Assembly (NCBI RefSeq): GCF_020075705.1
Contig: NZ_JAIQUM010000033.1
Span: forward strand, 1-56,417
DNA: 56,417 nucleotides
Direction: 5' to 3'
Source of the DNA: Metabacillus rhizolycopersici
GTDB taxonomy: Bacteria > Bacillota > Bacilli > Bacillales > Bacillaceae
Made by a program: the position numbers and the translations under genes. This document shows, in pieces, positions 56,255-56,417 of the stretch; within the stretch, counting starts at the first letter, position 1; the number at the start of each line of letters is the position of its first letter. Under the pieces are notes generated by a model. It did not search any database. It was not told the origin of the DNA and saw nothing but the letters and a program-made list of their open reading frames with translations.

Positions 56255-56417
56255 CAGACTGTAGACAAACTCGATGAAAATTGAGTTTGTCTACGGTCTT
56301 TTTTGTTTTAAACTAGAAGTAAGAAAAACCTTGAGGTGATGACGATGCTTTCGAAACATAATTCTATTCAACGAGATCAAATTGAAATGATTGCTTTAGA
56401 TGAATTGGTGCCTGCGA
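56255..56417 (+). mobile_element. Left end of an IS1182-type insertion sequence (truncated by the window)
   Basis: Begins CAGACTGTAGACAAACTC. A strong hairpin (GACTGTAGACAAACTC at 56257-56272 with GAGTTTGTCTACGGTC at 56283-56298, then TTTTTT) would stop outside transcription from reaching the transposase. The start of a transposase gene follows. The right end lies outside the window. Confidence 0.75.
56345..56417 (+). CDS. IS1182-family transposase, N-terminal fragment
   Basis: Only 24 residues are visible (MLSKHNSIQRDQIEMIALDE, then LVPA). This matches my memory of the N-terminus of IS1182-family DDE transposases, which start with an M-x-KH-x-x-x-QRDQ-x-EM pattern followed by LVP. AGGTGATGACG precedes the ATG. 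It is truncated by the window edge, so integrity cannot be judged. Confidence 0.7.
   Translation, partial: MLSKHNSIQRDQIEMIALDELVPA

Overview
The window is an AT-rich chromosomal segment of an aerobic, endospore-forming member of the Bacillaceae. The gene order follows the Bacillus subtilis aro-trp-his to ypsC region closely. Gene-level clues are bacillithiol synthesis (bshB1, bshA), a menaquinol:cytochrome c reductase (qcrABC), spore genes (ypjB, sspM, yppG, a csgA-like gene, cotD), B-type RNase P RNA and a TRAP-type trp leader. Start codons are often TTG or GTG, with strong Shine-Dalgarno sequences.

Layout. 1-577: terminator of an upstream unit and the first copy of a dispersed repeat. 578-14302: cheR, then the aromatic supraoperon aroC-aroB-aroH, the TRAP-controlled leader, trpEDCFBA, hisC, tyrA and aroA. 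14552-18256: a degenerate amidohydrolase-like gene, then ypiA, reoY (ypiB) and ypiF. 18396-23336: qcrABC, ypjA, ypjB and a reverse-strand YitT-family gene. 23485-29367: ypjD-dapB-mgsA-bshB1-bshA-cca-birA. 29794-32045: panBCD. 32425-38913: dinG, ypmA, ypmB, asnS, dnaD; aspB, which lies before asnS in B. subtilis, is missing. 39298-44331: nth-ypoC converging on recU and ponA. 44861-48054: a cluster of small, mostly sporulation-type genes. 48344-53878: mrfA, mrfB, a 31-residue membrane peptide, cotD, ypsA and gpsB. 54053-56243: rnpB, ypsC and a 61-residue gene. The window ends inside an IS1182-type insertion sequence.

How the genes work together. Chorismate made by AroA and AroC feeds tryptophan (TrpE-TrpA) and prephenate-derived amino acids (AroH, TyrA, HisC). 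DapB, PonA, ReoY and GpsB are linked through peptidoglycan. PanBCD feeds CoA. RecU, Nth, DinG, MrfA and MrfB are DNA repair or recombination proteins. Between 46.2 and 52.5 kb, matches to sigma-G and sigma-K promoters precede several small genes, which suggests a late-sporulation block.

The least expected content is in the spacers. (1) A 159-bp mini-element with IS1182-like ends, flanked by two identical 27-bp palindromes, lies between ypoC and ponA. The insertion sequence at the right edge of the window abuts a different palindrome of exactly the same geometry (11-bp arms, 5-nt loop). This points to a transposon that targets, and probably duplicates, terminator-like hairpins. (2) A modular dispersed repeat has six copies. 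(3) A second hairpin repeat has four copies. (4) A near-consensus LexA box sits in the promoter of mrfA.
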